From Sphingomonas sp. S2-65 (GTDB lineage: Bacteria > Pseudomonadota > Alphaproteobacteria > Sphingomonadales > Sphingomonadaceae): a DNA stretch of 64,000 bases. Below the pieces are notes generated by a model. The model did not search any database, was not told the DNA's origin, and saw only the letters and a program-made list of their open reading frames with translations. The stretch is taken from the NCBI RefSeq assembly GCF_021513175.1, contig NZ_CP090953.1, positions 3,716,501 through 3,780,500 of the forward strand. Reading direction: 5' to 3'. Shown one piece after another: positions 36,913 to 46,105 of the stretch. Position numbers and translations under genes: made by a program. How positions within the stretch are numbered: the stretch's first letter is position 1; every line of letters starts with the position of its first letter.

Positions 36913-38237
36913 CACCAGCGGGTCTCGAACTTGTTGCGAAGATAGATGGCGATGCCGTTCATGGCGAGCAGGAACACCAGCAGCACGATGATCGCGGCGC
37001 TGGTCTTCTCGACAAAGCCACGGCTGACTTCGTCGGACCACAGGAAGATCTGAACGGGCAGCACGGTGGCCGGATCGGTCAGGCCCGAAGGCGGCGTCAC
37101 GATGAACGCGCGCATGCCGATCAGCAGCAGGGGAGCGGTCTCGCCCAGCGCGCGCGCCATGCCGATGATCGTGCCCGTCAGGATACCCGGCATCGCCAGC
37201 GGCAGGACATGATGGAAGACGACCTGGATCGGGCTGGCGCCGATACCCAGCGCCGCATCGCGGATCGACGGCGGCACCGCCTTGATCGCATTGCGGCTGG
37301 CGATCACGATCACCGGCATGATCATCAGGGCGAGGGTCAGGCCGCCCACCAGCGCCGCGGAGCGGGGAAGCAGCGGACCGAAGCGGTAGCCGAACAGCGA
37401 CCAGCTGCCGAGGAACACCGCAAGCCCGAGCAGGCCGAAGATGATCGAAGGGACCGCCGCGAGGTTGTTGATCGACACTTCGATCAGGTCAGTCCAACGG
37501 TTCCGCGACGCATATTCTTCCAGATAGATCGCCGAGAGCACGCCCACGGGAAAGGCGATCAGGAAGGTCACCAGCATCGTCAGCAGCGAGCCCTTGAGCG
37601 CACCCCAGATGCCCACCACGACCGGATCGGTCGAGTCCGACGCCTTGAGGAAGTTCAGGTTGAGATGCCGGGAAACCATGCCCGCATCGCGAAGCTTGGC
37701 GACCGCGGCGAGCAACTCCGGCGTGCCGCGTCCCGCCATGGCCTGATCGATCTCGCTGGAAGCCGGAACCTCGATGCGAACGGTGCGGTCGAGCACCGAC
37801 GGATCGTGCTTGATCGTATCGCGCACGGCCACCCATGCGCTTTCGGAGATGAAGTCCTCGCCGCCATCGCCGAACGCCGCCACGGCCGCGCCCTTGACTG
37901 CGTTCTCCAGCCCGGCGCCCGCCAGCGCCAGATCCGCGCCTGCGGTCTGGAGCTGCGCGCGTTCCACGGTGACGCCGCTCGCCCGGAAGTCGATCGGCAG
38001 CGCAATGTCGGTGCGCGTGAACCCACGCCAGCCCTGCGACATCATCGTGACGAGCAGGAAAGCCAGGAACGCAGCCGACAGCACCACGGCCGCCAGCCCG
38101 AAGAAGCGGAACCGGCGCTCCGCGGCATACCGCCTGCGGATGCGCCGCTGCATCGACTGCGTCTTCCAGTCGGTCGGTGCACGCTCCGCGGGCTCGTGGC
38201 CCTCGATCGGCAACTGGGGGATCAGCGAGCTACTCAT
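36912..38237 (-). CDS. pstA: Phosphate ABC transporter permease PstA
   Basis: 441 residues, longer than the ~295 of E. coli PstA: a cytoplasmic/first-helix extension with a periplasmic insert of about 150 residues before the transport core (DUF3333-type, common in alphaproteobacteria). The EAA loop is [20 protein letters not shown] and the core ends with [10 protein letters not shown]. Overlaps pstC by eight bases. Confidence 0.93.
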   Translation of the reverse strand: MSSSLIPQLPIEGHEPAERAPTDWKTQSMQRRIRRRYAAERRFRFFGLAAVVLSAAFLAFLLVTMMSQGWRGFTRTDIALPIDFRASGVTVERAQLQTAGADLALAGAGLENAVKGAAVAAFGDGGEDFISESAWVAVRDTIKHDPSVLDRTVRIEVPASSEIDQAMAGRGTPELLAAVAKLRDAGMVSRHLNLNFLKASDSTDPVVVGIWGALKGSLLTMLVTFLIAFPVGVLSAIYLEEYASRNRWTDLIEVSINNLAAVPSIIFGLLGLAVFLGSWSLFGYRFGPLLPRSAALVGGLTLALMIMPVIVIASRNAIKAVPPSIRDAALGIGASPIQVVFHHVLPLAMPGILTGTIIGMARALGETAPLLLIGMRAFIVTPPSGLTDPATVLPVQIFLWSDEVSRGFVEKTSAAIIVLLVFLLAMNGIAIYLRNKFETRW

Positions 38238-39606
38238 ACGCTTCCCGGTACCGCTTGACGACGCGCAAGGCGACGATGTTGAGCATCAGCGTGATCACGA
38301 ACAGCGTCAGGCCAAGCGCGAACGCAGCGAGTGTCTTGGGGCTGTCGAACTCGCTCTCGCCGGTCAGCAGATCGACGATCTGCTTGGTGACGGTGGTCGC
38401 GCTCTCGAATGGGTTGAGCGTGATATTCGCGGCACCGCTCGCGGCCATCACCACGATCATGGTCTCGCCGATCGCGCGGCTGACGGCCAGCAATATACCG
38501 GCCACCACCCCGGGCAACGCGGCCGGGATCAACACGCGGGAGATCGTCTCGCTGGTGGTCGCCCCCATCGCCAGGCTTCCGTCCCGCATCGCAGTGGGCA
38601 CAGCCGCGATCGAGTCGTCGGCCATCGACGATACGAACGGGATGATCATCACGCCCATCACCAACCCGGCCGCCAGCGCGCTTTCGGAACTGGCATAGGG
38701 AAAGCCGAGCGCGACGGCGAGGTCGCGGACCGCCGGCGCAACCGTCAGCGCCGCGAAATAGCCATAGACGACGGTCGGAACGCCCGCGAGGATCTCGAGG
38801 ATCGGCTTCATCCAGCGCCGCACCTTTGGCGCGGCATATTGGGTGAGATAGATCGCGCTCATCAGGCCGAACGGGATCGCCACGATCATCGCGATCACCG
38901 CGCCGATGAAGAAGGTGCCCCAGAACAGCGGCACCGCACCCAGCGACTTGCCGGGCCGGGCCGGATCGATCACCTGCGGGCTCCAATGCGTGCCGAACAG
39001 GAAGTCGGTGATCGATACCTGTCCGAAGAACCGCAGCGACTCCCACAGCAGCGACAGGAAGATCCCCAGGGTGGTGAGGATCGCAATGAGCGAAGCTACG
39101 AGCAGCACCAGCATCACGCCGCGCTCGACGCGGCTCCGGGCCGGAAAGTTGGCGCGAATGCGGGTAAAGGCGAGGGCGCCGCTGGCAAAGGCGAGCAGGA
39201 TGGCGATTGCAGTGCCGATCCACGCGTAGCGCGTCTCCGCGATCCGGGTCGGCGCCACCAGTTGCTGTGCGACGGGATCGAAGGCGGTGGCGCCTGGCTC
39301 GTCGGCAACCCGACTGGCTTCGGCCAGCAGCGCGTCACGCTCGAAATCGAACTGGGGCAGCTGCGCGGCTGCGGGGTGTTCGAGCACTTCCTGCTTCACC
39401 AGCGTAGGCGAGACCGCGCTCCAGGCCGCAACGAACAGCAGCGCCGGCAGCACGACCCAGATCGCAACGAAGAAGCCATGCTGTGCCGGCAGCGAGTGGA
39501 GGCGCTTGGCTCCGCCGCGATCGAATCCGGCGGCGCGCGCACGCGCGGTCAGCCAGCCGATCAGGCCAAGGCCGGCAATCAGGAAGAGGAGGGCGAGTGC
39601 GTTCAC
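38230..39606 (-). CDS. pstC: Phosphate ABC transporter permease PstC
   Basis: 458 residues with an N-terminal extension and about eight hydrophobic segments. EAA-loop region LAMGATTSETISRVLIPAALPG and AVSRAIGETMIVVMAAS are typical of PstC. Forms the phosphate channel with PstA. GTG start at 39606, 10 bases after the pstS stop. Confidence 0.93.
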   Translation of the reverse strand: MNALALLFLIAGLGLIGWLTARARAAGFDRGGAKRLHSLPAQHGFFVAIWVVLPALLFVAAWSAVSPTLVKQEVLEHPAAAQLPQFDFERDALLAEASRVADEPGATAFDPVAQQLVAPTRIAETRYAWIGTAIAILLAFASGALAFTRIRANFPARSRVERGVMLVLLVASLIAILTTLGIFLSLLWESLRFFGQVSITDFLFGTHWSPQVIDPARPGKSLGAVPLFWGTFFIGAVIAMIVAIPFGLMSAIYLTQYAAPKVRRWMKPILEILAGVPTVVYGYFAALTVAPAVRDLAVALGFPYASSESALAAGLVMGVMIIPFVSSMADDSIAAVPTAMRDGSLAMGATTSETISRVLIPAALPGVVAGILLAVSRAIGETMIVVMAASGAANITLNPFESATTVTKQIVDLLTGESEFDSPKTLAAFALGLTLFVITLMLNIVALRVVKRYREAYE

Positions 39607-39616
39607 GGTAGCGATC

Positions 39617-40711
39617 TCAATGCAGGTCGGCTGGGTTCAACGCCAGTCGCTGCGCGACCACCTGACCGGCCCGCGCGCGAATTGCGTTGGGAGCGGCGAT
39701 CAGGCCCCGCGAGGCCAGCCTGCCGCCCGGGTTCCACATGCTGGTGTACAGCTGCAGGAAGTCTGACAGGCCAGGAACCGCGCGAAGATGCCGCTTCTTG
39801 ACGTAAAGGTATAGCGGGCGGGCACCTGGATACTCGCCAGAGGCAATCGTCTGCGCCGTGGGGGCGATACCGTCGACCGGCGCACCGCGCAGCCGATCGG
39901 CATTTTCCTCCAGATAGGAATAGCCGAACACGCCCAGCGCATTGGGATTGGCGGCAAGACCCTGGACGATCAGATTATCGTTCTCGCCCTTGTCGATATA
40001 GGGTCCGTCGTCGCGGATGCGCTTGCAACGCTCCTCGAACGCGGCCTGATTGGTCTGCGCCTTGAGCGCCTTGGCTTGCGGATCCGCCTCCACGCAGCCG
40101 GGTGCCAGGATCAATTCGACCAAAGCGTCCCGCGTGCCGCTGGTGGACGGTGGGCCCATGACCTGGATGGGAAGGGCAGGCAGCGCCGAATTGACGTCGC
40201 GCCAGGTACGCGCGCGGTTCGGCTGGCCGTTCGGGTTCGCGGCCAGCGCCAGGTACAGGTCGCGCTTGCTGAGACGCAGATTGGGGCCGTTCTTCGCCTC
40301 GGCGATCGCCACGCCGTCGATGCCGATCTGCACTTCCAAGATCTCGCCGACGCCGTTGCGCTGACACAGGGCATATTCCGACTTCTTGATGCGCCGCGAG
40401 GCATTGGCGATGTCGGGGAACTCCCAGCCCACGCCGGCACAGAACCGCGCGATGCCGCCGCCAGTGCCGATCGATTCCACTACCGGCGCCTTGCGGCCGC
40501 CGCCCTGGTTCACGAACGCTTCGGCCACCGCGGTGGTGAAGGGATATACGGTGGAGGAGCCGACGACGCGGATTTCCCGCGCCGTGTTGCTGCCACAAGC
40601 GGTCAGCGCGAGCGCGCCCGCTATCAGTGCCAGCCTGCCGATAATCGCCGTTCCCCCATTTCGAAGCACGAGTCGAACAAATGCCTCGCCGGATGCGCTG
40701 TCTTGCAACAC
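39617..40711 (-). CDS. pstS: Phosphate ABC transporter substrate-binding lipoprotein PstS
   Basis: Up to 364 residues. Lipoprotein signal ending in ALTAC, then the phosphate-binding fold with VVGSSTVYPFT, IGTGGGIARFCAG and GPPSTSGTRDAL, residues that grip phosphate. A more downstream GTG (about 40669) would give a tidier signal peptide; I kept 40711 because AAAGGCG lies 7 bases before it. A possible PhoB box sits right upstream (40713-40730). Confidence 0.9.
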   Translation of the reverse strand: MLQDSASGEAFVRLVLRNGGTAIIGRLALIAGALALTACGSNTAREIRVVGSSTVYPFTTAVAEAFVNQGGGRKAPVVESIGTGGGIARFCAGVGWEFPDIANASRRIKKSEYALCQRNGVGEILEVQIGIDGVAIAEAKNGPNLRLSKRDLYLALAANPNGQPNRARTWRDVNSALPALPIQVMGPPSTSGTRDALVELILAPGCVEADPQAKALKAQTNQAAFEERCKRIRDDGPYIDKGENDNLIVQGLAANPNALGVFGYSYLEENADRLRGAPVDGIAPTAQTIASGEYPGARPLYLYVKKRHLRAVPGLSDFLQLYTSMWNPGGRLASRGLIAAPNAIRARAGQVVAQRLALNPADLH

Positions 40712-40712
40712 G

Positions 40713-40730
40713 GTTACGCCTTTATGACAC
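40713..40730 (-). promoter_or_regulatory. Candidate PhoB box inside the end of phoR
   Basis: GTGTCATAAAGGCGTAAC matches 13 of 18 bases of CTGTCATAAATCTGTCAC, with the first half-site nearly perfect (TGTCAT) and the second poor. It lies just upstream of pstS and overlaps the phoR stop. If real, pstS has its own PhoB-driven promoter in addition to transcription from before phoR. No better box was seen upstream of phoR. Confidence 0.4.
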
Positions 40731-41936
40731 GGACTGCAGGGGAAGAAGGATGGTCACGGCCGTGCCCTTGCCCACCACACTGGAGATGTCCAGCCGGCCG
40801 CGGTGCCGCTCTACGACATGTTTGACGATCGCCAGCCCCAGACCGGTGCCGCCCAGCGATCGGCTGCGCCCGGAATCCACGCGATAGAAACGCTCGGTTA
40901 GGCGGGGCAGGTGCTGCGCCGGAATTCCTTCGCCCTCGTCGGTAACCGTCAGGCGAACCATCGACGTGCCGTCCGGGATCAGCGTAACCGTCACGGGCGT
41001 GCCTTCGCGTCCATATTTCATGGCGTTGCCGATGACGTTGTGGAGCAACTGGCTCAGCTGCGTCATGTCGCCGCGGATGGGCGGCACGTCTCCGATCTGC
41101 GTCACCACGTCCGCCGCACGCGGGCTGCCCGACAGTTCCTGACAGACCTGGCCGACCAGATCGCCCATGTTCACGGACTGGTTGGGTGCGCGGTACTTTT
41201 CCGCCTCGATCCGGCTGAGCGAAATCAAGTCGTCGATCAGCCGCTGCATCCTGCGCGCCTCGCCGAACATGATCTTGAGGAACCGCCCGCGGATCTCTGG
41301 ATCGTCGCCGGCCTCGTCGGCGAGAGTCTCGACATAGCCGAGCAGCGACGCGAGCGGGGTGCGCAGCTCGTGGCTGGCATTCGCCACGAAGTCGACGCGC
41401 ATCCGTTCGGCGGCGTAGCTGCCGGTGCGGTCGATCAGATGAACGACGCGCCTGCCGTCATCGAGATTGCGCATCCGCATCTCCCAGCGCTGCTCGCGCG
41501 CGCCCAGGCCCACCAGGTGGATCGGGCCGCCATTGGCGCCGTCCTGCGGGTCCATCAACCTTTCGGCCGCGGCGGGATGGCGGATCGCGACTCGCACGTC
41601 CTCGCCCAGTATGTGCTGCCCCAGCAGCTCGCGCGCGCCCTGGTTCGCGGCTTCGACATGGTGGTCGGCGATGACCAACAGCGGTTCGGCGATCGCTTCG
41701 ATCACCGCCGCAAGCTGCGGGGCCTGTACCGCCGCTGGCACTGCCGGCGCCGCCACGATGGCGGTCGGCGCGTCGTCATGGGCGCCCGATGCCACCAGCA
41801 CCGCCGCGACCCCGCAGACCAGCACGATCAAGCCGCCTTGCGCGTCCCCATTCATCAACAGGCTGGCGAGTGCGCCCAGCGCGACCAGCGCGATGGCGAG
41901 GAAGGAACGCAATCCAAAGAACACGGGCATCGGCAT
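40722..41936 (-). CDS. phoR: Phosphate regulon sensor histidine kinase PhoR
   Basis: 404 residues. One or two N-terminal membrane segments, a PAS-like region (QAPQLAAVIEAIAEPLLVIA), the H-box with H189 in NASHELRTP and the ATPase motifs NVIGNAMKYG, DEGEGIP and GGTGLGLAIVKHV. Autophosphorylates and passes phosphate to PhoB under phosphate limitation. First gene of the pho/pst run; diverges 76 bases from the HPr-rel-A operon. Confidence 0.94.
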   Translation of the reverse strand: MPMPVFFGLRSFLAIALVALGALASLLMNGDAQGGLIVLVCGVAAVLVASGAHDDAPTAIVAAPAVPAAVQAPQLAAVIEAIAEPLLVIADHHVEAANQGARELLGQHILGEDVRVAIRHPAAAERLMDPQDGANGGPIHLVGLGAREQRWEMRMRNLDDGRRVVHLIDRTGSYAAERMRVDFVANASHELRTPLASLLGYVETLADEAGDDPEIRGRFLKIMFGEARRMQRLIDDLISLSRIEAEKYRAPNQSVNMGDLVGQVCQELSGSPRAADVVTQIGDVPPIRGDMTQLSQLLHNVIGNAMKYGREGTPVTVTLIPDGTSMVRLTVTDEGEGIPAQHLPRLTERFYRVDSGRSRSLGGTGLGLAIVKHVVERHRGRLDISSVVGKGTAVTILLPLQSVS

Positions 41937-42012
41937 GCTCTACCGCAACTCCGTCTTCAAGCGAGCGATGATTTACGATTGCGAAAGACGCGCGGGTGCA
42001 GAACAAGGTCCT

Positions 42013-42402
42013 ATGGCCGACGAACCGCAAGGATCCGAGACGACCCGCCGCCGCGCATTGATGCTCGGCGCGGCAGGTGCATCGGCGATCGTGTCGATAC
42101 GCCCGGCGCTGGCGCAGACCAGTGCGTCGATCACCAATTGCGAGATCCCGGTGCCCGATCCCGGCCGTGCCGGCAGCTACATCGCCGCGGATGGATCGCT
42201 GGTCCCCGCCGGAACGCCAGGCGCGTTCCCGCCGCCAAGCGGCACCTTCAAGGCGGAGGATGTTCAGCGCGCGCTCGCGGGGGGCAATTTGCCGGGGGCG
42301 GATTACGACCGCAGCCGCGCCTACACCAACTATATCCGCCGCTTGCAATCGGGCACCAGCGGCTTCACGTGCTTCGCGTCGCTGCAGATGCCACGCGGCT
42401 GA
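42013..42402 (+). CDS. Tat-signal-like small protein, first gene of the HPr-rel-A operon
   Basis: 129 residues. The N-terminus has a twin-arginine-type stretch TTRRRALMLGAAGASAIVS followed by a signal-like ALAQ site, so it may be exported folded. The mature part has two Cys (TNCEIPVPDPG; GFTCFASL), a Pro/Gly-rich centre and a Tyr-rich tail region (YDRSRAYTNYIRRL). No known domain. Only four bases separate it from the PqqD-like gene, so it is cotranscribed. Its place at the head of a PqqD-kinase-nucleotidyltransferase operon makes it a candidate substrate or partner of that machinery. This role is an inference. Confidence 0.7.
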   Translation: MADEPQGSETTRRRALMLGAAGASAIVSIRPALAQTSASITNCEIPVPDPGRAGSYIAADGSLVPAGTPGAFPPPSGTFKAEDVQRALAGGNLPGADYDRSRAYTNYIRRLQSGTSGFTCFASLQMPRG

Positions 42403-42406
42403 CGCC

Positions 42407-42691
42407 GTGCCGCCTCCCGCCTATCGCGCCGCGCGCGAGGTGACCCTTCGGGTCGTCCCGCTCGATGCGCTTACCCTGATATACCACCGAGCATCCGGAA
42501 TCACGCATGTCGTGGATGCGCCGGTGCCCGAGATATTGCAGGAACTCGGTGACGAGGCGCTGACCGCACCGGCGCTGCTGGCGCGAATGGCCGACCGGTT
42601 TGCCTTGATCGATGCCGACGGCGCGGCACTAGAGGCGCGGCTTGAGGAACTGGTAATCGCGGGGCTGGTGGAGCGCGTGTGCGCCACGTGA
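42407..42691 (+). CDS. PqqD-like protein, HPr-rel-A system
   Basis: 94 residues, GTG start four bases after the upstream stop. Small winged-helix PqqD fold: strand-rich start (VTLRVVPLDALTLIYHRASG), then helices with RMADRFALID and LVIAGLVERV. PqqD-like domains bind leader peptides of modified peptides (RRE). The group near an HprK-like kinase is called the HPr-rel-A system PqqD family peptide chaperone; its peptide is not known to me. The end overlaps the kinase gene by four bases (GTGA). Confidence 0.8.
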   Translation: MPPPAYRAAREVTLRVVPLDALTLIYHRASGITHVVDAPVPEILQELGDEALTAPALLARMADRFALIDADGAALEARLEELVIAGLVERVCAT

Positions 42692-43539
42692 CGCAGTTGC
42701 GCATCGGGCCGGTGGGGTTCCGGGTCGGGAGCGACTGGCGGCAGCCGATCGCCGCGCTCCAGGATCTGTACCGCGACTATCCCGCACCCGAGGATGGCAT
42801 TCCCGATTTCAACGTCCACCTGTTCGCCGCTCGCCCGTGGCGCCGCGTGCTGAGGCCGGCGGTGCACATCGGCGGCGACTTCGTCATGCCGGGCGCCGCG
42901 CCGTTGCCGCTCGCCCAGGGCTTGCTGGCGGCGGAAATGGGAATGAACCTGCAGATGGCGCTCGGCCAGCGCCGCTATCTTCTGCTGCATGCCTCGGCGG
43001 TCGAACGCGGCGGCAAGGCATTGCTGATGACCGGCCTGTCGGGGGCGGGCAAGTCGACCCTCGCGGCACTGCTGATGGCGCGCGGCTGGAGGCTGATGGG
43101 TGACGAGTTCGCGCTGATCGATCCCGACACGGGACTGGTGCACGGCTTCCCGCGGCTGATCAGCCTGAAGAACGAAGCGATCAGGGTAGCGCAACGGGCA
43201 TTGCCAAAGGCGCGGTTCGGCCCGCTTCTCGAGGGAACGCCCAAGGGCACGATCCGGCACCTGGTGCCAGATGCGGCGGCGATCGCGGCGATGGCGCGCC
43301 CAGCGGTGCCGGCTTTGCTGCTGTTCCCGAGCTTCGGTTTCGAAGCCGGCGAACGCGAAGTACTGCCCAGCGAAGTGTTCGTCCGCCTTACCCAGGCGTC
43401 GACCAACTATGTCGCCCTGACCGAGCGCGGCTTCACTGCGCTTGCCGACCTGGTCCGCACCGTGCCGGCACGCGCCATCGACTATCCCGACACTGCCACC
43501 GCGCTTGCCCAGGTCGAACGGCTGTGGAGCGCCCTATGA
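42688..43539 (+). CDS. HprK-related kinase A
   Basis: 283 residues (GTG 42688, or GTG 42679). An HPr kinase/phosphorylase-like P-loop GLSGAGKST at about 116-124 is preceded by LLHASAVERGGKALLMT and followed by the second motif MGDEFALID, as in HprK. It is much shorter than true HprK and lacks its N-terminal domain. No HPr or PTS gene is present here, so the phosphorylation target is something else, perhaps the operon's small protein. ATGA overlap with the next gene. Confidence 0.85.
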   Translation: MTQLRIGPVGFRVGSDWRQPIAALQDLYRDYPAPEDGIPDFNVHLFAARPWRRVLRPAVHIGGDFVMPGAAPLPLAQGLLAAEMGMNLQMALGQRRYLLLHASAVERGGKALLMTGLSGAGKSTLAALLMARGWRLMGDEFALIDPDTGLVHGFPRLISLKNEAIRVAQRALPKARFGPLLEGTPKGTIRHLVPDAAAIAAMARPAVPALLLFPSFGFEAGEREVLPSEVFVRLTQASTNYVALTERGFTALADLVRTVPARAIDYPDTATALAQVERLWSAL

Positions 43540-44543
43540 CCAGCGGCGCTCTTCTCGTCGGGGCGCTACGGGAGCCGGTATCCACGATCGGCCTGTCTCC
43601 TGCGCAATGGACCGCGTTGCTCGCCATCGCCCGCGCCGAGCAGCTCATCGGCACGCTCGGCTACCGCCTGCACGGCATGCCCGTCCCGGCGCCCGTGGCC
43701 AGGATCCTCGAAGAGGCCCGGCACTCGGCCGAGCAGGGCCGCACCGCCGCCTTGTGGGAAGCGGAGATGGCCCGCCGCGCGCTCGCGCCCGTCGGCATAG
43801 CGGTGATCCTGCTCAAGGGCACGGCGTTCGTCGCCGCGGGCCTGTCGGCGGGGGTAGGGCGCTCGATCGGCGATCTCGACATCCTCGTTCCGCACGCGCG
43901 GATCGGCGAAGCCGAGGCGGCGCTGCTCGCCGCCGGCTGGGAGTGGGTGAAGCCGGACGCCTATGACGATGCCTATTATCGCCGCTGGATGCACGAGTTG
44001 CCGCCGCTGATCCACCGCGAGCGCGACCGCATGATCGACGTTCATCACACCATCCTCCCGCTCACCGCCCGGATCACGCCGGATGCCGAGGCGCTGATCG
44101 CCGACAGCGTCGCGCTGGGAAGCGAGCTGCGGATGCTCTCGCCGCCGGATGTGCTGTGCCACGCCGCCGCTCACCTGTTCGCCGATGGCGATCTCGCGGG
44201 CGGGCTGCGCAACCTGTGGGACATCCACTGCCTGGTCGAGGAGTGGGGTACCGCAGGCCTCCACGATCGGGCGCGCCTGCACGGCCTCGCGCCCGCGGTG
44301 GCCAGGGCGATGCGCCAGGCGCACCGGCTCTACGGCACTGCGGTTCCCGAGGAATGGCGCGGCTGGACCACCCAGGACGCATTATACCGTCACCGGCTGC
44401 TGGCGCGCGACGGCTGGGGCAGGCCGACGCGGCGCCTCACTAGGCTCGCCTTCTACATGCGCGGCCATGCCCTTCGCATGCCCCCGGCCATGCTGGCCCG
44501 CCACCTCGTGACCAAGTGGCGCAAGGGCCACGCGCCTGGCTGA
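43536..44543 (+). CDS. Nucleotidyltransferase family protein, HPr-rel-A system
   Basis: 335 residues of the nucleotidyltransferase_5 (PF14907-type) group. The catalytic pattern is visible: LLKGTAF near residue 94 and GRSIGDLDILV near residue 112 with the DxD pair. A C-terminal helical part follows. Such enzymes transfer a nucleotide to a small molecule, peptide or protein. Coupled by ATGA to the kinase, so the products likely act on a common substrate; the substrate is unknown. Confidence 0.83.
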   Translation: MTSGALLVGALREPVSTIGLSPAQWTALLAIARAEQLIGTLGYRLHGMPVPAPVARILEEARHSAEQGRTAALWEAEMARRALAPVGIAVILLKGTAFVAAGLSAGVGRSIGDLDILVPHARIGEAEAALLAAGWEWVKPDAYDDAYYRRWMHELPPLIHRERDRMIDVHHTILPLTARITPDAEALIADSVALGSELRMLSPPDVLCHAAAHLFADGDLAGGLRNLWDIHCLVEEWGTAGLHDRARLHGLAPAVARAMRQAHRLYGTAVPEEWRGWTTQDALYRHRLLARDGWGRPTRRLTRLAFYMRGHALRMPPAMLARHLVTKWRKGHAPG

Positions 44544-44552
44544 TCTTACAGC

Positions 44553-45344
44553 TCAGGCGCCGTGATAGCGCGGCGCCGTCCTGTCTCGGGAGCAGTTCTT
44601 TGCCACCAGTGCCTCGGCGGCGGCGTAATTGTCCCAGTCGCGAATATCGGGCAGCGACGGGATGCACACCGGCTCTTCCATCTCCAGCGCGCGCAGCGAG
44701 GCGACCACCAGGTCATCGGCCCGCATCACCCGTTCGGGTGGGAAGTTCTCGATCGCGTTTCCGGCGACTTCGTGGAAATCGGTGGCGATCACGCCTGGCA
44801 CCAGCAATTGCACACGCACGCCCGTGCCTTCCGCCTCGGCCTGCATGTGGCGCGTGAATGCCATCACGTAGTTCTTGGACGCGCCATATCCGGCATTGCC
44901 TGGAATCTGCATGAACACCGTGCCCGAAGACACGTTGATGATCGTGCCGCGCCCAGCAGCGATCATCGACTTCATCGCGGCAGCGGAAAGCCGGCTGAGC
45001 GCAAGGACATTGACTCGCAGCATCGTCTCTAGCGCGTCAGGATCCAGCTCGGCGACACGCCCGCGTGAGGCATAGCCGGCGTTGTTCACCACCATGTCGA
45101 CACCGCCCTGCTCAATCCGCGCGACGACCGCGGCCACGCCCGCATCGCTGCCCAGGTCGGCAGGCAGGATTTCCGCCTCTACCCCGGTAGCGTCCGCCAG
45201 CTCGCGGGCGAGATCCTCCAGCCTGTCGGCGCGCCGCGCGACCAGCACCAGATCGTGGCCGGTGCGTGCCAGATGCTCGGCATAGCTCTTGCCGATGCCG
45301 GCGGAAGCGCCGGTCACCAGCGCGCGGGGTCGTCCGTTGGTCAT
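44553..45344 (-). CDS. Short-chain dehydrogenase/reductase
   Basis: 263 residues. TGASAGIGKSYA (cofactor), NNAGYAS, catalytic Ser in INVSSGTVF and YGASKNY (YxxxK), so classical SDR fold with intact catalytic residues. Overlaps gph by four bases, ATGA on the minus strand, so gph and this gene are cotranscribed. Substrate unknown. Confidence 0.88.
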   Translation of the reverse strand: MTNGRPRALVTGASAGIGKSYAEHLARTGHDLVLVARRADRLEDLARELADATGVEAEILPADLGSDAGVAAVVARIEQGGVDMVVNNAGYASRGRVAELDPDALETMLRVNVLALSRLSAAAMKSMIAAGRGTIINVSSGTVFMQIPGNAGYGASKNYVMAFTRHMQAEAEGTGVRVQLLVPGVIATDFHEVAGNAIENFPPERVMRADDLVVASLRALEMEEPVCIPSLPDIRDWDNYAAAEALVAKNCSRDRTAPRYHGA

Positions 45345-46036
45345 GCAATGCTCCTGTGGTTCGGCTCCCCCAAACGCACGAGCGTCGGCACAAGCTCAAC
45401 GAAATGATCGATGACGGCGTTCGCGCCGAGCGCATGCACGCCATCGCCCAGGAAGCCGAAGCTTACCGCGATGCTCGGCACGCCGGCACTACGCGCAGCC
45501 TCTATATCAAAGCGTGAATCCCCGACGAACGCCGCGCGCCCGCCGCCGCACCGCTTGATCATCTCGAACAGGGGAACAGGGGAGGGCTTGGCGGTGCCGG
45601 GCCCAAGACTGTCTCCGCCGATCACGGTCGCGAACGCATGCGCCACGCCCATCGCTTCCAACAGCTCGGTCGCGAGGCGCTCCGCCTTGTTGGTCACCAC
45701 CGCCAGCGCCACGCCGGCGGACATCAGTGCCTCCAACGCCTCGGCAAGCCCGGGATAGGGCTCGGTCTGCATGGTCAGGTGCGCTTCGTAGAACCGCATC
45801 AGCGCGGGATAGGATCGATTCAGGAGATCAGGCGTGCAGCCGCCCGTCGCCTCCAGGCCCAGCGCCAGCATGTGGCGCGTACCCTGGCCGATCAGCGTCT
45901 TCACCTTGGGGAGCGGCAGATCCGGTCGCCCAAGCTGTTGAAGCGCGTGGTTCAACGCGCCGGCAAGGTCGGCACTGGTGTCGAACAACGTGCCGTCGAG
46001 ATCGAACCCGACAATGTCGAAGGCGAAGCCGGTCAT
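45341..46036 (-). CDS. gph: Phosphoglycolate phosphatase (HAD family)
   Basis: 231 residues. HAD motif I FDLDGTLFDT (residues 11-20), motif II TNK (VVTNKAERLA) and motif III/IV FVGDSRFDIEAA. Gph-type lid domain (VKTLIGQGTRHML). Removes phosphoglycolate formed in DNA repair or by oxygenase side reactions. Other HAD substrates cannot be excluded. Confidence 0.85.
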   Translation of the reverse strand: MTGFAFDIVGFDLDGTLFDTSADLAGALNHALQQLGRPDLPLPKVKTLIGQGTRHMLALGLEATGGCTPDLLNRSYPALMRFYEAHLTMQTEPYPGLAEALEALMSAGVALAVVTNKAERLATELLEAMGVAHAFATVIGGDSLGPGTAKPSPVPLFEMIKRCGGGRAAFVGDSRFDIEAARSAGVPSIAVSFGFLGDGVHALGANAVIDHFVELVPTLVRLGEPNHRSIA

Positions 46037-46105
46037 GGCGCGTGCCTGGCAGCAACCCTATGGAAATGGCAAGCTTCCCGTGGCAGGGCAGCGGGTGGAG
46101 GGGCC

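Noticed and set aside
37774..39801. 675-codon plus-strand frame opposite pstA/pstC
   Set aside because: Antisense shadow, Arg/His-rich, no domains.
41937..42012. Pho box in the phoR/HPr-rel-A divergent gap
   Set aside because: No sequence close to CTGTCAT repeats on either strand.
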